Source: an uncultured Clostridia bacterium
GTDB lineage: Bacteria; Bacillota; Clostridia; Oscillospirales; Ruminococcaceae
Length of the DNA stretch: 6,353 nt
NCBI GenBank assembly: GCA_947165805.1
Contig: CAMVBT010000150.1
Span: forward strand, 1 to 6,353
Reading direction: 5' to 3'
Part shown: in pieces, positions 5,600-6,353 of the stretch
Layout of the letters: each line of letters begins with the position of its first letter
Numbering within the stretch: the first letter of the stretch is position 1
Program-made: the position numbers and the translations under genes
The notes under the pieces: generated by a model
Database searches by the model: none
Told to the model about the DNA's origin: nothing
Seen by the model: the letters and a program-made list of their open reading frames with translations, nothing else

Positions 5600-6291
5600 G
5601 GATATTGACTGTGATCGGTACCGCGCACAACGGAAATACCCGTGCGGTAACAGATCTGTTTCTTGACGAATTCCGTGCGGAAGGCGCGGAGACAGACGAG
5701 ATCGTACTTCCGAAGGATCTTGATGAATTCTGCTGCGGCTGTGCGAACTGTATACTTTACGGTGAGGATAAATGCCCGCATTATCATAAGATAGCGCCGA
5801 TTATAGAGCGCATGGAAAAGGCGGATCTCATTATTCTCGCAACGCCTGTATTTGTCGGTTCATGCACAGGCGGAATGAAGGCTCTGCTGGATCATCTTGC
5901 GTATATGTGGCTGGTGCACCGTCCGAGAGAAAGTATGTTCGGCAAGACGGGGCTTATAATAACCTCCGCCGGAGGCTCGGGCGTGAAAGCAACTGTGAAG
6001 TTGCTGAAAAGCAATATGAATTACTGGGGAATATCGGGTGTCCACAGCTATGGTGTCACGACCATGAAAATGGGCGGTAATTACATAGATTACAAGGATA
6101 AGGACAAGATAAAAAAGCAGGTAAAGACTGTCGCGCGTAAAGTCACAGGAAGTATGAAAGCTAAAAAGACCGGCTTTAAAATACGGTTTTTATTCGGTCT
6201 GTTCGGAATGACGCAGAAGAACGGCTGGAACAAGACGGATTCCGATTACTGGAAGGAAAAGGGCTGGCTCGACGGAAAAAAGCCGTACTGA
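5596..6291 (+). CDS. Flavodoxin-fold NAD(P)H-dependent FMN reductase-like protein with iron-sulfur flavoprotein cysteine motif
   Basis: A predicted soluble FMN oxidoreductase, 231 residues; electron donor and acceptor are unknown. The FMN phosphate loop is GTAHNGNTRAVTD (8-20). Next is a cysteine cluster CCGCANCILYGEDKC (46-60): Cys46-X2-Cys49-X2-Cys52-X7-Cys60, matching the CX2CX2CX4-7C spacing known from iron-sulfur flavoproteins (Isf), with an extra Cys47. ILATPVFVGSCTGGMKALLDH (from about 79) is the flavin-contacting TPVY..S..G.MK..lDR segment of FMN_red/flavodoxin_2 families. A basic, aromatic C-terminal tail of about 50 residues ending DYWKEKGWLDGK extends beyond the usual 180-190-residue core and occurs in clostridial relatives. 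GGAGAG (5585-5590) is five bases before the ATG, which overlaps the priA stop by ATGA. Position between priA and a probable def is unusual, and coupling suggests co-expression rather than a shared pathway. A cluster-free FMN reductase is the main alternative. Confidence 0.93.
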   Translation: MRILTVIGTAHNGNTRAVTDLFLDEFRAEGAETDEIVLPKDLDEFCCGCANCILYGEDKCPHYHKIAPIIERMEKADLIILATPVFVGSCTGGMKALLDHLAYMWLVHRPRESMFGKTGLIITSAGGSGVKATVKLLKSNMNYWGISGVHSYGVTTMKMGGNYIDYKDKDKIKKQVKTVARKVTGSMKAKKTGFKIRFLFGLFGMTQKNGWNKTDSDYWKEKGWLDGKKPY

Positions 6292-6320
6292 TGAAGTTTA
6301 TAATTGCATTCACATAAAGA

Positions 6321-6326
6321 AAGGAA
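6321..6326 (+). promoter_or_regulatory. Ribosome binding site of the gene starting at 6334
   Basis: AAGGAA lies seven bases before the ATG at 6334, normal spacing, and supports a real gene start just inside the right edge. Confidence 0.7.
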
Positions 6327-6333
6327 ACAAAAA

Positions 6334-6353
6334 ATGGCACTGAGAAACATAGT
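6334..6353 (+). CDS. def: Probable peptide deformylase, first codons only
   Basis: Only ATG plus about six codons are visible (MALRNIV, last codon incomplete). The peptide matches the usual start of Firmicute peptide deformylases (MA-hydrophobic-RNI, leading to a GDPvLR-type motif), and def commonly follows priA in the gmk-priA-def-fmt block. The metal-binding HEXXH and other motifs lie outside the window, so this call rests on gene order and seven residues. Another housekeeping gene cannot be excluded. It starts 42 bases after the flavoprotein stop with no clear promoter or terminator between them. Confidence 0.55.

Noticed and set aside
6299..6304. TATAAT before the probable def gene
   Set aside because: No -35-like hexamer at 16-18 bases upstream (the sequence there is A-rich) and no TGn extension, so it is not called as a promoter.
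1..6353. Defence system, toxin-antitoxin pair, mobile element, CRISPR array or structured RNA
   Set aside because: All coding space is taken by recognisable housekeeping families, spacers are short, and no tandem repeats, terminal inverted repeats or conserved RNA folds were seen by eye.

Overview
The window reads as an ordinary chromosomal housekeeping region from a moderately GC-rich Clostridia-type Firmicute, most likely Ruminococcaceae/Oscillospiraceae. The evidence is the remA(DUF370)-gmk-priA gene order, the start of a probable def gene after it, strong GGAGG-type ribosome sites, sigma-A promoters with TGn-extended -10 boxes, and a clostridial-style dTMP kinase-like protein. The organism call is inference from gene order and protein style, not from a search. 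I see no phage, insertion sequence, CRISPR array, rRNA or tRNA, and no stretch over 300 bases without a gene.

Left arm, minus strand (1-1560), transcribed leftward: a dTMP kinase-like protein, then a DJ-1/PfpI-family protein 18 bases downstream, then 5-formyltetrahydrofolate cyclo-ligase. The cyclo-ligase starts at a GTG overlapping the DJ-1 stop and runs off the left edge. This looks like one three-gene operon.

Divergent control region (1561-1683): two back-to-back sigma-A-type promoters with mirror-image geometry. One drives the tmk-like operon leftward and the other drives maf rightward.

Right arm, plus strand (1684-6353): maf (dTTP/UTP pyrophosphatase type), then a second promoter overlapping the maf stop codon, then remA, gmk, priA, a flavodoxin-fold reductase with an iron-sulfur-flavoprotein-like cysteine motif, and the first codons of a probable peptide deformylase gene. 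gmk/priA and priA/reductase are each joined by ATGA overlaps. This is a compact version of the Bacillus remA-gmk-rpoZ-coaBC-priA-def-fmt block. rpoZ and coaBC are missing from their usual place, and a flavoprotein gene sits between priA and def.

Several genes touch nucleotide metabolism: the cyclo-ligase feeds folate one-carbon units that can be used for dTMP, the Tmk-like protein would phosphorylate dTMP, Maf hydrolyses dTTP/UTP, and Gmk makes GDP. PriA restarts stalled replication forks and Def processes new proteins. I did not find a clearly undescribed system. The points most worth checking are the symmetric divergent promoter, the substituted motifs in the Tmk-like protein and PriA, the AT palindrome at the remA promoter, and the inserted flavoprotein gene.
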